64,000 nucleotides of DNA from positions 1,142,001-1,206,000 of the forward strand of contig NC_013159.1 of the NCBI RefSeq assembly GCF_000023865.1. Direction: 5' to 3'. Numbering within the stretch: position 1 is the stretch's first letter; the number at the start of each line of letters is the position of its first letter. The position numbers and the translations under genes are program-made. Under the pieces are notes generated by a model. The model was given only the letters and a program-made list of their open reading frames with translations. It made no database searches and was not told where the DNA came from. This stretch comes from Saccharomonospora viridis DSM 43017. Its GTDB lineage: Bacteria; Actinomycetota; Actinomycetes; Mycobacteriales; Pseudonocardiaceae. Shown piece after piece: positions 41,786 through 50,594 of this stretch.

Positions 41786-41898
41786 GCTGTGACCTTAACC
41801 CCGCCGCCGTGTCCGCAGCCTATGCAGTCGTGTCCGCAGCCTATGCAGTCGTGTCCGCAGTCGGCGTAGTCGTGTCCGCAGCTCCCGTGCTTCGCCAT
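41782..41898 (-). CDS. Candidate 38-residue Cys/His heptad-repeat peptide ahead of folP2
   Basis: The frame encodes MAKHGSCGHDYAD followed by CGHDCIGCGHDCIGCGH and a short GGGVKVTA tail. Three full and one partial heptads of the type CGHDCxG carry two Cys and a His per unit, a possible metal-binding surface. Its stop overlaps the FolP2-like start (GTGA), as in coupled genes. No clear ribosome site precedes ATG 41898; a start at 41967 would be longer. The pattern may equally reflect a DNA repeat without a protein, so confidence is low. Confidence 0.35.
   Translation of the reverse strand: MAKHGSCGHDYADCGHDCIGCGHDCIGCGHGGGVKVTA
41810..41881. repeat. 21-bp tandem repeat upstream of folP2
   Basis: Three units of 21 bp (41810-41830, 41831-41851, 41852-41872) start TGTCCGCAG and end GCAGTCG or GTAGTCG, with a fourth partial unit. 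Units 1 and 2 are identical. On the minus strand they encode the heptads of the candidate peptide. The 21-bp length keeps the reading frame. Confidence 0.85.
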
Positions 41899-41992
41899 CG
41901 GACGCCACGCGGAAGGTCGGACCCCGAAAGCCAGGAAAGTGCAGCGGAAGAGAACACCGGGAGACACCGAAAGCCGTTCTCACGCGAAACCG

Positions 41993-42604
41993 TCAGATCC
42001 AGCCCTCCTCCCATGCGCGACGGGCGGCTTCGTAACGGGTGGACACCCCGAGTTTGCTCATCGCCGATGACAGATAGTTGCGCACGGTCCCCGGTGCGAG
42101 CCGTGCCCGCTCGGCGATCGCGCCGACGGTGCTACCCGTGTGGGCGTACCGCAGCAACTCCAATTCCCGTTCGGTGAGTGGGCAGCTCGTGGCCGTCAAC
42201 GCAGAGGCCGCGATCTCCGGGTCGACGTAACGCTTGCCGGCATGCACGTCCCGCAGGATCTCCGCCAGGCGGCTCGCGGCCGTGGTCTTGGGCACGAATC
42301 CGCGGACACCGGCGGCCAGGGCTCGCTTCAACACGCCCGGCCGCGCGTGTCGGGTGACGATCACGATGGGGATGTCCTGCTCGGCGCGGACCCGGCTCGT
42401 GGCGTCGAGGCCGTCGCAGTTCGGCATCTCCAGGTCGAACACGGCCAGGTCGGGCCGGGTGCGGCGCACGAGTTCCACGGCGGCGTCGCCGTCCCCGGCC
42501 TGGCCGACGACCTCGATGTCGTCCTCCAGGTCGAGCAGGGCCGCCAGTGCACCTCGGATCAGGTCCTCGTCGTCGGCCAGCACGATGCGGATCAGCTCGA
42601 TCAC
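41993..42604 (-). CDS. DesR/LiaR-type (NarL family) response regulator
   Basis: A 203-residue response regulator. Receiver domain (1-120): D11-D12 acidic pair, phosphoacceptor D57 in AVFDLEMPN and K106 region FVPKTT. Output domain (140-200): LuxR-type helix-turn-helix, LTERELELLRYAHTGSTVGAIAERARLAPGTVRNYLSSAMSKLG. The kinase gene upstream overlaps its start. An exporter gene pair is divergently placed, and a 10-bp palindrome in the shared control region is the most likely operator. Confidence 0.92.
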   Translation of the reverse strand: MIELIRIVLADDEDLIRGALAALLDLEDDIEVVGQAGDGDAAVELVRRTRPDLAVFDLEMPNCDGLDATSRVRAEQDIPIVIVTRHARPGVLKRALAAGVRGFVPKTTAASRLAEILRDVHAGKRYVDPEIAASALTATSCPLTERELELLRYAHTGSTVGAIAERARLAPGTVRNYLSSAMSKLGVSTRYEAARRAWEEGWI

Positions 42605-43786
42605 CTCCGTGTGGGGGCATGGCCGCCCAGTTCGAACGTGGTGTCGTCACCGGCACCGACCACACGGGCGTACACGTCCCCACCGAGCGCGGTGAATCGT
42701 TCGCGCAGGCTTTCGATGCCGCTTCCGGGCCGGCTGTCCTGAGGGGTGACGCCGTCGTTGACCAACCGTACGTGGACCGTGGTGCCGTCGGATTCCAGCG
42801 TCAGTCGGCAGCGAGTCGCCTGACTGTGCCGAAGGATGTTGGTGGTGCCCTCACGTACGAGCGCGCCGAACAACGACTGCAGCGGTGGGGGCACGGTGTG
42901 GGATTCCCCGTGCACCTCGGTGTCGATGCCCGCCGCGCTGAGGATCTCGACAGCGTTGGTGATCTCGTTGTGCAGGGTGGTGCCGCGGTATCCGTGCACG
43001 ACGCGGCGGGTGTCGGTGAGCGCCGTGCGTGCGAGTTCGGTGAGTTCGGCGGCCTGAGCCTTCGCCGCGTCGTCGTCCCGACCGATGAGCCGTTCGGTCA
43101 GTTCACCCTTGAGCATGATCGCTTGGAGATGGTGGCCCTGGATGTCGTGGAGGTCGGCGGCGAAGCGGAGGCGCTCCCGCGCCACGGCCAGCTCCTCGGC
43201 CATCGTCCGTGATCGGTCCAGTTCCACCACCATGTCCCAGAACCACACCTGTGCGACGTCCAGGAACACGAGGACCACCACGAACGTCGCCGAAAGACCC
43301 GCCAGGACCGCCGTGATGCGGGGTTCGAGTTCGGACTGCCGCCACTGTGCCGCCACCGGACACGCCACGCTCGTGCCGACGGCCAGCACCAGGGTGGTCC
43401 ATATCCGGCGGCCGGGCGCGGTGTTCAGCACCACGCCACCCGCCACGATGCCGGGCAGGAAACACCACCACAGCGGGTCGGCCTGTACGGTCACGCCGTA
43501 CCCCCACGTGGCGACCGCGACCGCGAACGTCGTCATGTGTTCGGCGGTCGGTCCGCGCGGAGGTTCCCGTTCGCGGAGGACGGTGTTGATGAACCGCACC
43601 CGCTGTACGACGGCGGCCGCCGCGGACGCGATCAGTGCCACTTTGGCGGCGGCGTCGAGGTCGTCGTCCAACGCCGCCTGGAGCGCGGGGATCACGGCGA
43701 GATAGCCCAGGGACCAGTGAGAACCACGTGTAGTTCCGCAGCCGCTTCATCCGGGTGTCGCCGGGGGTGGGCACTTCTTCGCTCAC
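42601..43786 (-). pseudogene. DesK-type sensor histidine kinase, interrupted by a +1 frameshift near its 5' end
   Basis: From 43695 to 42601 one frame encodes the body of a sensor kinase. It has several membrane helices, the HisKA_3 motif FAADLHDIQGHHLQAIMLKGE with the phosphorylated His, and a degenerate HATPase with VNDGVTPQDSRPGSGIESLRERF. The expected start, MKRLRNYTWFSLV, is in another frame (from 43750; a GTG at 43786 may be the full start). It joins the body only if one G is removed from the GGG run at 43710-43712, restoring WFSLVLGYLAVIPAL. The GTG at 43695 has no ribosome site. Either this is a true frameshift that removes the first membrane helix, or a sequencing error. The response regulator and exporter beside it appear intact. 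Confidence 0.75.
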
Positions 43787-43810
43787 GGCGGGAGGATATC
43801 CGGCGAATCG

Positions 43811-43832
43811 CGGCATGACAGATGTCATGCCG
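43811..43832. promoter_or_regulatory. 10-bp palindrome between the kinase and exporter genes
   Basis: CGGCATGACA (43811-43820) and TGTCATGCCG (43823-43832) form a perfect inverted repeat with two bases between. It lies 25 bp before the kinase start and 76 bp before the ABC gene. It is a good candidate operator for the NarL-type response regulator, which binds dyads. Confidence 0.6.
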
Positions 43833-43908
43833 TCCGGTGGTATCTCTCCTGTAGACCGTTGACGTCTGCTCCTACCGACGCCCCACGAGTCTCGGCAGGC
43901 TGGAAGGC

Positions 43909-44853
43909 ATGACGGATGCAGTGGTGGACGTGCGGGGACTCCGGTGCGCCTACGGCGATTTCGTGGCCGTGCGTGACGTGAGCTTCTCGGTGCGTCAGGG
44001 GGAGTTGTTCGCCCTGCTGGGCACCAACGGGGCGGGTAAGACGACGACCATGGAGACGGTGGAGGGGCATCGCCCTCCCACGGAGGGGACCGTTCGGGTT
44101 TTCGGTCGTGATCCTTTCCTCGACAGGGCCTCCGTCCACGGACGTTGCGGGATCATGTTGCAGTCGAGCGGGTTCGCCGGTGATCTCACGGTGTGGGAGA
44201 CCGCTCGGCTGTGGAGTCGGGTCATCGTCCGTCAGTCCGCAATAGACGATCAATTGGAACGGCTCGGGCTCGCGCACCGGAAACAGGTGAAGGTCAAGCA
44301 ACTGTCCGGAGGAGAGCGACGCAGGCTGGACCTCGTGCTGGCCACGCTCGGTGGCCCGGAGCTGTTGTTCCTCGACGAGCCCACCACCGGACTGGACCCC
44401 GAGTCACGACAGGCCACTTGGGACCTGGTACGGGAATTGCTCGCCGACGGCACTACCGTCGTCCTCACCACCCATTACCTGGAGGAGGCCGAGCGGCTCG
44501 CCCACGAGCTGGCGATCATGCATGAGGGGCGGATCGCCGTCACGGGCAGTTTGGGGGACGTCCTCAGCCGCTATCGGGCCCGCATCGACTTCTGCGTGAG
44601 CACAGTGGACGGAACGCGACCGGAGGTCCTACCGGGCCTGCCCGGTCTCGTCGGTGAGGTGGATGTCGACGGTTCCGCCGCGGGCCGCGTGCACATCACC
44701 ACCGACGACCTGCAAACGGATCTGGAGACTGTGCTGGGATGGGCCAGGACGCACCGGCTCAGGCTGAACGACCTCAGCGCCCGACACGCTTCGCTGGACG
44801 AGGTGTTCCGCGACGTGGTCGAGTCCACCCAGCCGGCAAAGGTGGCCGCATGA
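43909..44853 (+). CDS. ABC-2-type exporter ATPase
   Basis: A 314-residue ATP-binding protein of the drug/antibiotic-export DrrA type. Walker A GTNGAGKTTT, signature LSGGERRRLDL, Walker B LLFLDEPTTGLDP and the H-loop TTHYLEEAE are present. A C-terminal extension of about 80 residues is seen, as in DrrA-like ATPases. The permease gene starts inside its stop codon (ATGA). Divergent arrangement with the DesKR-type system suggests control by that system. Confidence 0.92.
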   Translation: MTDAVVDVRGLRCAYGDFVAVRDVSFSVRQGELFALLGTNGAGKTTTMETVEGHRPPTEGTVRVFGRDPFLDRASVHGRCGIMLQSSGFAGDLTVWETARLWSRVIVRQSAIDDQLERLGLAHRKQVKVKQLSGGERRRLDLVLATLGGPELLFLDEPTTGLDPESRQATWDLVRELLADGTTVVLTTHYLEEAERLAHELAIMHEGRIAVTGSLGDVLSRYRARIDFCVSTVDGTRPEVLPGLPGLVGEVDVDGSAAGRVHITTDDLQTDLETVLGWARTHRLRLNDLSARHASLDEVFRDVVESTQPAKVAA

Positions 44854-45599
44854 CTCTGCGTTTCTGGTCGGCGATCGCGTCGACGGAACTACGGCTGCTG
44901 TTGCGGAACACGACGGTCGCGGTGTCGGCCCTGCTGATGCCGCCGGTGGTCGCGGGACTGTTCCTGCTCTCGGGCCTGCAGGACACCCCCTCGGCGGGAT
45001 GGGGTTTCCCCGCCGCGCTGATGCTGTTGACGGTGTTCGGGATGTCCGGTTGCATCACGGCCGCCGGTACGCTCACGTACCGCCGTGACGAGCTCTACCT
45101 GAAGCGACTTCGTTGTTCGCAGGCGTCCGACGCGACGATCCTCGCGGGCGTGGTCACCCCCGTGGCGGTGGTGACCGTCGGGCAGAGCCTGTTGATGGTG
45201 GTCATCATCGCCGTGGGGGCGTCGTCCGTGCCCGCGAACCCCCTGCCGCTGCTGGCGGCGATCGTGTTCGGCACGGTGATGAGCGTCGGTCTGGGTATGG
45301 CCACCACCGGGTTCGCGTCGTCGGGGGAGCAGGCCCAGACCGTGGCCACACCGGTGTTCTTCGTGCTCATCGGAACCGCCGTCTGGGCGGGGATGAACCT
45401 GGCGGACGGTCTCGACCTGATGCACCAACTGACCCCGGGGGGAGCCGTGGTGCAGTTGGTGTGGTGGTCGTACACCTCCGAGGCGTCCTTTCCCACGGCG
45501 CTGACCGAAGCGCTGCCCGCACTCGGGGGGATGGTCGGGTGGGCGGCCATCGGCGCGGGCGCGGCCCGGCGGTACTTCCGTTGGGAGCCGCGGTCCTGA
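44850..45599 (+). CDS. ABC-2-type exporter permease
   Basis: A 249-residue membrane protein with six hydrophobic segments: about 24-44, 58-80, 100-123, 133-155, 163-183 and 222-240. It has the ABC-2 pattern FWSAIASTELRLLLRNTTVAV at the N-terminus. ATG 44850 overlaps the ATPase stop; a longer frame from 44739 runs through the ATPase gene and is rejected. The pair resembles exporters of antibiotics or lipids. The substrate is unknown. A terminator hairpin follows. Confidence 0.87.
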   Translation: MTLRFWSAIASTELRLLLRNTTVAVSALLMPPVVAGLFLLSGLQDTPSAGWGFPAALMLLTVFGMSGCITAAGTLTYRRDELYLKRLRCSQASDATILAGVVTPVAVVTVGQSLLMVVIIAVGASSVPANPLPLLAAIVFGTVMSVGLGMATTGFASSGEQAQTVATPVFFVLIGTAVWAGMNLADGLDLMHQLTPGGAVVQLVWWSYTSEASFPTALTEALPALGGMVGWAAIGAGAARRYFRWEPRS

Positions 45600-45629
45600 G
45601 CGTGGGATGCCACGACGCGATTCCGGTGA

Positions 45630-45666
45630 CGGCGGGGCAGACGTGGTCGAACGGCCTGCCCCGCCG
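45630..45666. terminator. Bidirectional terminator-like hairpin
   Basis: CGGCGGGGCAG (45630-45640) pairs perfectly with CTGCCCCGCCG (45656-45666). It sits between the convergent permease gene and the DUF574 methyltransferase gene. Confidence 0.65.
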
Positions 45667-45670
45667 AAGG

Positions 45671-46501
45671 TCACCGGCGTTTGTAACCCACTCCCGCGAG
45701 AGCGCGGGAACGTGCGGGATTGCCGGTGAACACGGAATCGGGACGCCATTGCGGCAGCCACACCAGACCCGGTTCGACCAGTTCGAAATCCCCGAAGAAC
45801 TCGGCGATCTCGGCCCGGCCCCGAAGACCGCCCTGGCCTTTCACCGCCGTTTTCGCGCGGTAGTCGTCGCTGATCTTGCCGAAGGCCTCCTGGACCCGTT
45901 CGTCCTCGGTCTCCAGGCACGCGTGGGAGAGCACGAGATAGCTGCCGGGTGGCAGTTGCTCGCGGTAGAACGCCAGCGGTTTCTCCGGCTCCTGCTCGGC
46001 GGGCATCAGATGCAGCAACGCCACTGTCAGCAGGCAGATCGGTTCGCGCGGGTCGATCCCCTCCGCCAACACCCGTTCCCACAGCCGTGGCCCGTCGAAG
46101 AAGTCACCGGCCAACGCCCGGTGACGTTCCGGGTCGGCCGTGTCCTTCAGCAGGATTTCGGAGTGGGCGTGCGCCACCGGCTCGTTGTCGATGTAGATGA
46201 CACGGGATTCGCCCGGCGCCACCTCGTCGGCGACTTCGTGCACGCTGCCCTGAGTGGGCAGACCACTGCCGATGTCGACGAACTGGCGGACGCCGTTCTC
46301 CACCGCGAACCGCACGGCCCGGCGCAGGAACGCCCGGTTCTCCCGCACGGCCTCCCGGATCTCGGGGGCCAGGGCCAACTGTCGCTCCGCGAACTCGCGG
46401 TCGATGGCGTAGTTGTTGGTGCCGCCGAGCCAGTAGTCGTAGACGCGCCCCGAACTCGGGCGGCTCAGATCGAGCTCGAAAGGTGTTTCGTCGTGTGACA
46501 C
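45671..46501 (-). CDS. DUF574 (SAV2177-type) SAM-dependent methyltransferase
   Basis: A 276-residue class I methyltransferase of the family common in actinomycetes. The family start SRPSSGRVYDYWLGGTNNYAID, VDIGSGLPTQGSVHEVAD for SAM binding and VIYIDNEPVAHAHSE after strand 2 are seen. Members are numerous paralogues with unknown acceptors. The upstream 255 bp, up to the deaminase gene, contain no other gene. It is transcribed alone. Confidence 0.88.
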   Translation of the reverse strand: MSHDETPFELDLSRPSSGRVYDYWLGGTNNYAIDREFAERQLALAPEIREAVRENRAFLRRAVRFAVENGVRQFVDIGSGLPTQGSVHEVADEVAPGESRVIYIDNEPVAHAHSEILLKDTADPERHRALAGDFFDGPRLWERVLAEGIDPREPICLLTVALLHLMPAEQEPEKPLAFYREQLPPGSYLVLSHACLETEDERVQEAFGKISDDYRAKTAVKGQGGLRGRAEIAEFFGDFELVEPGLVWLPQWRPDSVFTGNPARSRALAGVGYKRR

Positions 46502-46756
46502 GCGGCGAGCCTAGCGGAAGTCGAGCGTCTTTCGCGTTCACCCACGACTTCGGGGGACGGGCGAATCCGATTCCGGTGACCGACGGGAAGTGCCGTGGGG
46601 ACGGCGGCGGTCGCCGAGCCCGGTCACTCCCCGCACGGCCGAAAGGTGTCTACAAAGGAGGGAAAATCACCTGGGGAGGAAACGGGGCCGGTGGCGGGCC
46701 GTCCTCCGGCCGAGTCGGCCCGCCCGAGGCGAACCCGCAGTGGGGTCCGTGTCGGC

Positions 46757-47248
46757 CTATCCCTGCTCGGACCGTCCGCGGTGGTAGCGGACGTGAAGCT
46801 CACGCACCTGATCGACCAAGGACGGCACCGGACCCTCCACCACGACACCGGGCGTGATCTCCTCGGCCGGCAGCGGGCGCACCGGAGGCGCGGGGGCTCC
46901 CAACTCCTCCAGCCAGGACGACAACTGCGCGGAGGAGGCGACGTAGACGATGCGACCGAGTCCGACCCAACCGTGGGCGGCGGCGCACATGGGGCAGTGC
47001 TCACCCGAGGTGTAGACGGTGGCGCCTCGTCTCTCCTCGGGGGTCAAAGCGGTGGTCGACCAGCGGGCGAGTTCGAACTCGGGATGCCGGGTGCGGTCGC
47101 CGCCCGCGATCCGGTTGCGATCCTCGGCGCGTACGACACCCTCGGCGTCGACCAGTACCGAGCCGAACGGTTCATCGCCCGCTTCGAGGGCCTCGGAGGC
47201 CAGCTCGACACATCGCCGCAGGTAGGGAAGTTCTCGCTCTTCGATCAC
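46757..47248 (-). CDS. Cytidine/guanine-deaminase-family nucleoside deaminase
   Basis: A 163-residue zinc deaminase. TRHPEFELARWS takes the place of the HAE motif, and SGEHCPMCAAAHGW provides the two Cys of the zinc site. HPE instead of HAE is a known variant in this group of actinomycete proteins. Start GTG 47248 gives VIEERELPYLRRCVELA, the usual family start; an ATG nine bases upstream would add three residues. It faces the NUDIX gene divergently with a 64-bp gap. Confidence 0.82.
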   Translation of the reverse strand: MIEERELPYLRRCVELASEALEAGDEPFGSVLVDAEGVVRAEDRNRIAGGDRTRHPEFELARWSTTALTPEERRGATVYTSGEHCPMCAAAHGWVGLGRIVYVASSAQLSSWLEELGAPAPPVRPLPAEEITPGVVVEGPVPSLVDQVRELHVRYHRGRSEQG

Positions 47249-47312
47249 GCAGACCATCCTGCCAGGACGAAAACCGTTCGTCAGTGCCGACGAGCCCCGG
47301 TAGGGTCGGCTC

Positions 47313-47897
47313 ATGTCCGACGTGCGGCGACCCGATGACGGCGATCCGATCGGTCCACTGCTGCGGGCGCACCGGCCCGCGGAGTCCTTCGAGGCAGCGG
47401 ATCTTGTCCGGGTGCGGGAGCTGGTGGAGACCGAGGCCGATCCCTGGGCACGGTCGCTGCCGTTGCACCTCACCGCGTCGGCGTTGGTCGTGCACCCGCC
47501 GACCCGGCGCGTGCTGTTGCGGTGGCACACGCGCCACAAGGCCTGGATGCACGTCGGAGGACACGGTGATCCAGGGGAGACCGAACCACTCGACGTGGCG
47601 CTGCGGGAGGCGCGTGAGGAGACCTCGCTCGACGATCTGCGTCCGTGGCCGGACCGGTCGTTGTTGCAGGTGGCCGTGGTCCCCGTACCGGCGACACCGA
47701 AAGAGGACGCGCATGAGCACGCCGACCTCCGGTTCGTGTTCGCCACGGACGAACCGGACGCGGCGAAGCCGGAGAGACCCGACGCGCCGGTGCGATGGAT
47801 GAGCGTGGCGCACGCGCGTGAGCTCACGGCCGAGCCGAACGTACGACGCGCACTGACCCTGCTCGAGGCCGTGTTGCACGACGTGGCGGGAACCTGA
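47313..47897 (+). CDS. NUDIX hydrolase
   Basis: A 194-residue protein. The Nudix box reads GGHGDPGETEPLDVALREAREETSLDD, with the REAREET core present. Family members hydrolyse a nucleoside diphosphate linked to another moiety. The substrate is unknown. The N-terminal 50 residues are a variable extension. It may act with the adjacent deaminase in nucleotide salvage or sanitation, but only proximity supports that. Confidence 0.85.
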   Translation: MSDVRRPDDGDPIGPLLRAHRPAESFEAADLVRVRELVETEADPWARSLPLHLTASALVVHPPTRRVLLRWHTRHKAWMHVGGHGDPGETEPLDVALREAREETSLDDLRPWPDRSLLQVAVVPVPATPKEDAHEHADLRFVFATDEPDAAKPERPDAPVRWMSVAHARELTAEPNVRRALTLLEAVLHDVAGT

Positions 47898-47986
47898 CCG
47901 GGCCGGCCAGGTTCCCGGGAACCTCCGGTCGATGCGACATCGTGTCCCGACCGCGGCGCGGAGCTTGTGCCGGAAAGGTGTCGGCT

Positions 47987-49024
47987 CTACGTCCGGTCGG
48001 GGCAGGCGGCGGTCGACCCGCGTACCACCAGCTCCGGTTGGAACAGGTACTCCTCGGCTGGGGGTTCGACCCCCGCGATCTCGTCCAGCAGCGTGCGCAC
48101 CGCCGCCGTGGCCATCGCGCTCACCTGCTGTTGGATCGTGGTCAACGGCGGATCGGTGAAGGCGATGAGCGGTGAGTCGTCGTAGCCGACCACGGAGAAG
48201 TCCCTCGGCACCTCCAGACCGCGCCTGCGCGCCACCCGGATCGCGCCGAGCGCCATCAGGTCACTACCGCACACCGCCGCCGTGCACCCTCGTTCCAGCA
48301 ACGTCCACGCGGCCGAATGCCCACCCTCCACGGAGAACAGGGTGTGCACGATCAACTCGTCGACCGCCGCCGCGCTGCCGAGCACGGGGGCCATGAGCCG
48401 GCGGAACTGCTCGGCCTTGCGCTGTACGGGCACGAACCGTTTCGGCCCCACGGCCAGTCCGATGCGTTCGTGGCCGAGTTCCCGCAGGTGCGTGATCGCC
48501 AGTTCCACGGCGGCGCGGTCGTCGTCGGAGAAGAACGGGGCCTTCACGTCCGGCGCGTAACCGTTGAGGAACACCACCGGCACACCACTGTCGATGAGTC
48601 GTCGGTACCGGTCGTGGTCGGCGGTGGTGTCGGCGTGCAAACCGGACACGAACACGATGCCCGACACACCTCGAGCGGTGAGTGTCTCGATGAACTCGTC
48701 CTCCGTGGCCCCGCCCGGTGCCTGGGTGCACAGCACCGACCGGTACCCGCGCATCACCAATGTCCGGTCGATCACCTGCGCGAACGCGGGGAAGATCGGG
48801 TTGTCGAGCTCGGGGATGATGAGGCCGATGAGCCCCGCGTTGTGCTGCCGTGCGCGCGGAGGCCGTTCGTAGCCGAGCTGGTCCATCGCCGCGAGCACGG
48901 ACTGCCGGGTGGCCGCCGCGACCCCCGGCTTACCGTTCAGCACGCGGCTCACGGTCGCCTCGCTGACCTTCGCCAATTCGGCGATGTCAGCCAGACGAAT
49001 GCCGTCGAGGGCGTGTTTACCCAT
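47987..49024 (-). CDS. LacI-family transcriptional regulator of the glucoside uptake operon
   Basis: A 345-residue regulator. Residues 8-60 form the LacI helix-turn-helix (RLADIAELAKVSEATVSRVLNGKPGV), and the periplasmic-binding-like core follows, with DFSVVGYDDSPLIAFTDPPLTTI near the C-terminus. It overlaps the GH13 gene by eight bases and is the last gene of the operon, an arrangement like MalR in Streptomyces. A 15-bp palindrome with CTTGCA half-sites lies before the binding-protein gene and is a candidate operator. Confidence 0.9.
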   Translation of the reverse strand: MGKHALDGIRLADIAELAKVSEATVSRVLNGKPGVAAATRQSVLAAMDQLGYERPPRARQHNAGLIGLIIPELDNPIFPAFAQVIDRTLVMRGYRSVLCTQAPGGATEDEFIETLTARGVSGIVFVSGLHADTTADHDRYRRLIDSGVPVVFLNGYAPDVKAPFFSDDDRAAVELAITHLRELGHERIGLAVGPKRFVPVQRKAEQFRRLMAPVLGSAAAVDELIVHTLFSVEGGHSAAWTLLERGCTAAVCGSDLMALGAIRVARRRGLEVPRDFSVVGYDDSPLIAFTDPPLTTIQQQVSAMATAAVRTLLDEIAGVEPPAEEYLFQPELVVRGSTAACPDRT

Positions 49025-50585
49025 TCCCGTCTCCGCTCCACCACACAGCGCTGTTCGGCGGCAGGGTCACCGCGTCCCCGGCGAGGTCGAGCTCCTCGGC
49101 CGGGCAGCTGGTCAGCCGCACGGAACCGGGACGTCGCATCGTCACCGGCGACGACGAGAAGTTCACCGTGCAGACGAACGCCTCCCCTCGGCGGAACGCC
49201 AACACCTCGTCCGGGGCGTCGCACCACGCGAACTCCTCCGCCGGAAGCTCGCGTCGCTGCCGCAATGCCTCACGGTACAACGACAGAGTGGATCCCGGAT
49301 CGGATTGCTGGGCCTCGACGGTGAGCGCGGCCCAGTCCCGTGGTTGCGGCAGCCACGCCGGACCACCGAAACCGAACGGCGGTTCCGTACCCGACCACGG
49401 CAGCGGCACCCGACACCCGTCGCGCCCCCGTTCGGTGTACCCCGAACGTTTCCACGTCGGGTCGGCCAACACCTCCTCGGGCAGGTCCGTGACCTCGGGC
49501 AGGCCGAGTTCCTCACCCTGGTACACATAGACCGAACCGGGCAGGGACAGCGTGAGCAGTGCCGCCGCACGTGCCCGCCGCAGGCCGAGCTCACCGCCGC
49601 CGTAGCGGGTGACGTGCCGTTGCACGTCGTGATTGGACAACACCCACGTCGAAGGCGCGTTCACCCCGGCCACCGCTTCGAGCGATTCGTCGATCACCCC
49701 GCGGAAGATCGACGCGGACCAGTCCGCCTCCAGGAAGTGGAAGTTGAACGCCTGGTGCAACTCGTCCGGGCGCAGGTACCGCGCGAGTCGTTCGGCGCTG
49801 GGCACCCACGCCTCGGCCACGCCGATGCGTTCACCGGGGTAGGAGTCCAGGATCTTGCGCCATTCGCGGTAGATCTCGTGCACGCCGTCCTGGTCGAAGT
49901 ACGGCAGTTGCCGGGTGGTGAGCAGCTTGGACTGGCCGGTGCAGGCGGCGTCCGGCAGGCCGTCGGCCTTCACCATGCCGTGCGCGACGTCGATGCGGAA
50001 GCCGTCGACCCCACGGTCGAGCCAGAACCGCAGGATGCCGTCGAACTCCTCCCGCACCTCGGGGTTCTGCCAGTTCAGATCTGGCTGGGCGGAGTCGAAC
50101 AGGTGAAGGTACCACTGTCCGTCGGGTACCTGTGTCCACGCGGGACCGCCGAAGATCGATTCCCAGTCGTTGGGCGGTCCGCCGTCACGGCCGTCCCGGA
50201 AGATGTACCTCTCGCGGGCGGGGGAGCCCGGTTCCGCGGCCAATGCCTCGATGAACCACGGATGTTGCGACGACGTGTGGTTGGGCACGACGTCGACGAT
50301 CACCCGCAGCCCGCGCTCGTGGGCCTCGGCGATCAGGGCCTCGGCATCGGAGAGCTTGCCGAAGATCGGGTCGACGTCGCGGTAGTCGGCCACGTCATAG
50401 CCGCCGTCGGCCATGGGGGAGGTGTAAAACGGCGTCAACCACACCGCGTCCACGCCGAGGTCGACGAGATAGTCCAGTTTCGCGCGCACGCCCGGCAGGT
50501 CGCCGATGCCGTCCCCGTTCGCGTCGGCGAAGCTGCGCACGTACACCTGGTAGATGGCCGCTGTCCGCCACCAGTCGTTGCTCAT
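49017..50585 (-). CDS. GH13-family alpha-glucosidase
   Basis: A 522-residue intracellular hydrolase of glycoside hydrolase family 13. The catalytic triad fits: D199 (GFRIDVAHG), E258 (GVAEAWV) and D320 (LSNHD). VVPNHTSSQHPWF and ADYRDVDPIFG are the expected supporting motifs. It likely splits imported maltose, isomaltose or related oligosaccharides. No signal peptide is present, consistent with acting after uptake through the adjacent ABC transporter. It is 10 bp after the MalG-like gene and overlaps the LacI gene. Linkage preference cannot be read. Confidence 0.9.
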   Translation of the reverse strand: MSNDWWRTAAIYQVYVRSFADANGDGIGDLPGVRAKLDYLVDLGVDAVWLTPFYTSPMADGGYDVADYRDVDPIFGKLSDAEALIAEAHERGLRVIVDVVPNHTSSQHPWFIEALAAEPGSPARERYIFRDGRDGGPPNDWESIFGGPAWTQVPDGQWYLHLFDSAQPDLNWQNPEVREEFDGILRFWLDRGVDGFRIDVAHGMVKADGLPDAACTGQSKLLTTRQLPYFDQDGVHEIYREWRKILDSYPGERIGVAEAWVPSAERLARYLRPDELHQAFNFHFLEADWSASIFRGVIDESLEAVAGVNAPSTWVLSNHDVQRHVTRYGGGELGLRRARAAALLTLSLPGSVYVYQGEELGLPEVTDLPEEVLADPTWKRSGYTERGRDGCRVPLPWSGTEPPFGFGGPAWLPQPRDWAALTVEAQQSDPGSTLSLYREALRQRRELPAEEFAWCDAPDEVLAFRRGEAFVCTVNFSSSPVTMRRPGSVRLTSCPAEELDLAGDAVTLPPNSAVWWSGDGNG

Positions 50586-50594
50586 AGTTTCCTT

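Noticed and set aside
41810-41881. Possible CRISPR array
   Set aside because: Units are 21 bp, directly adjacent and without spacers; no cas genes are near.
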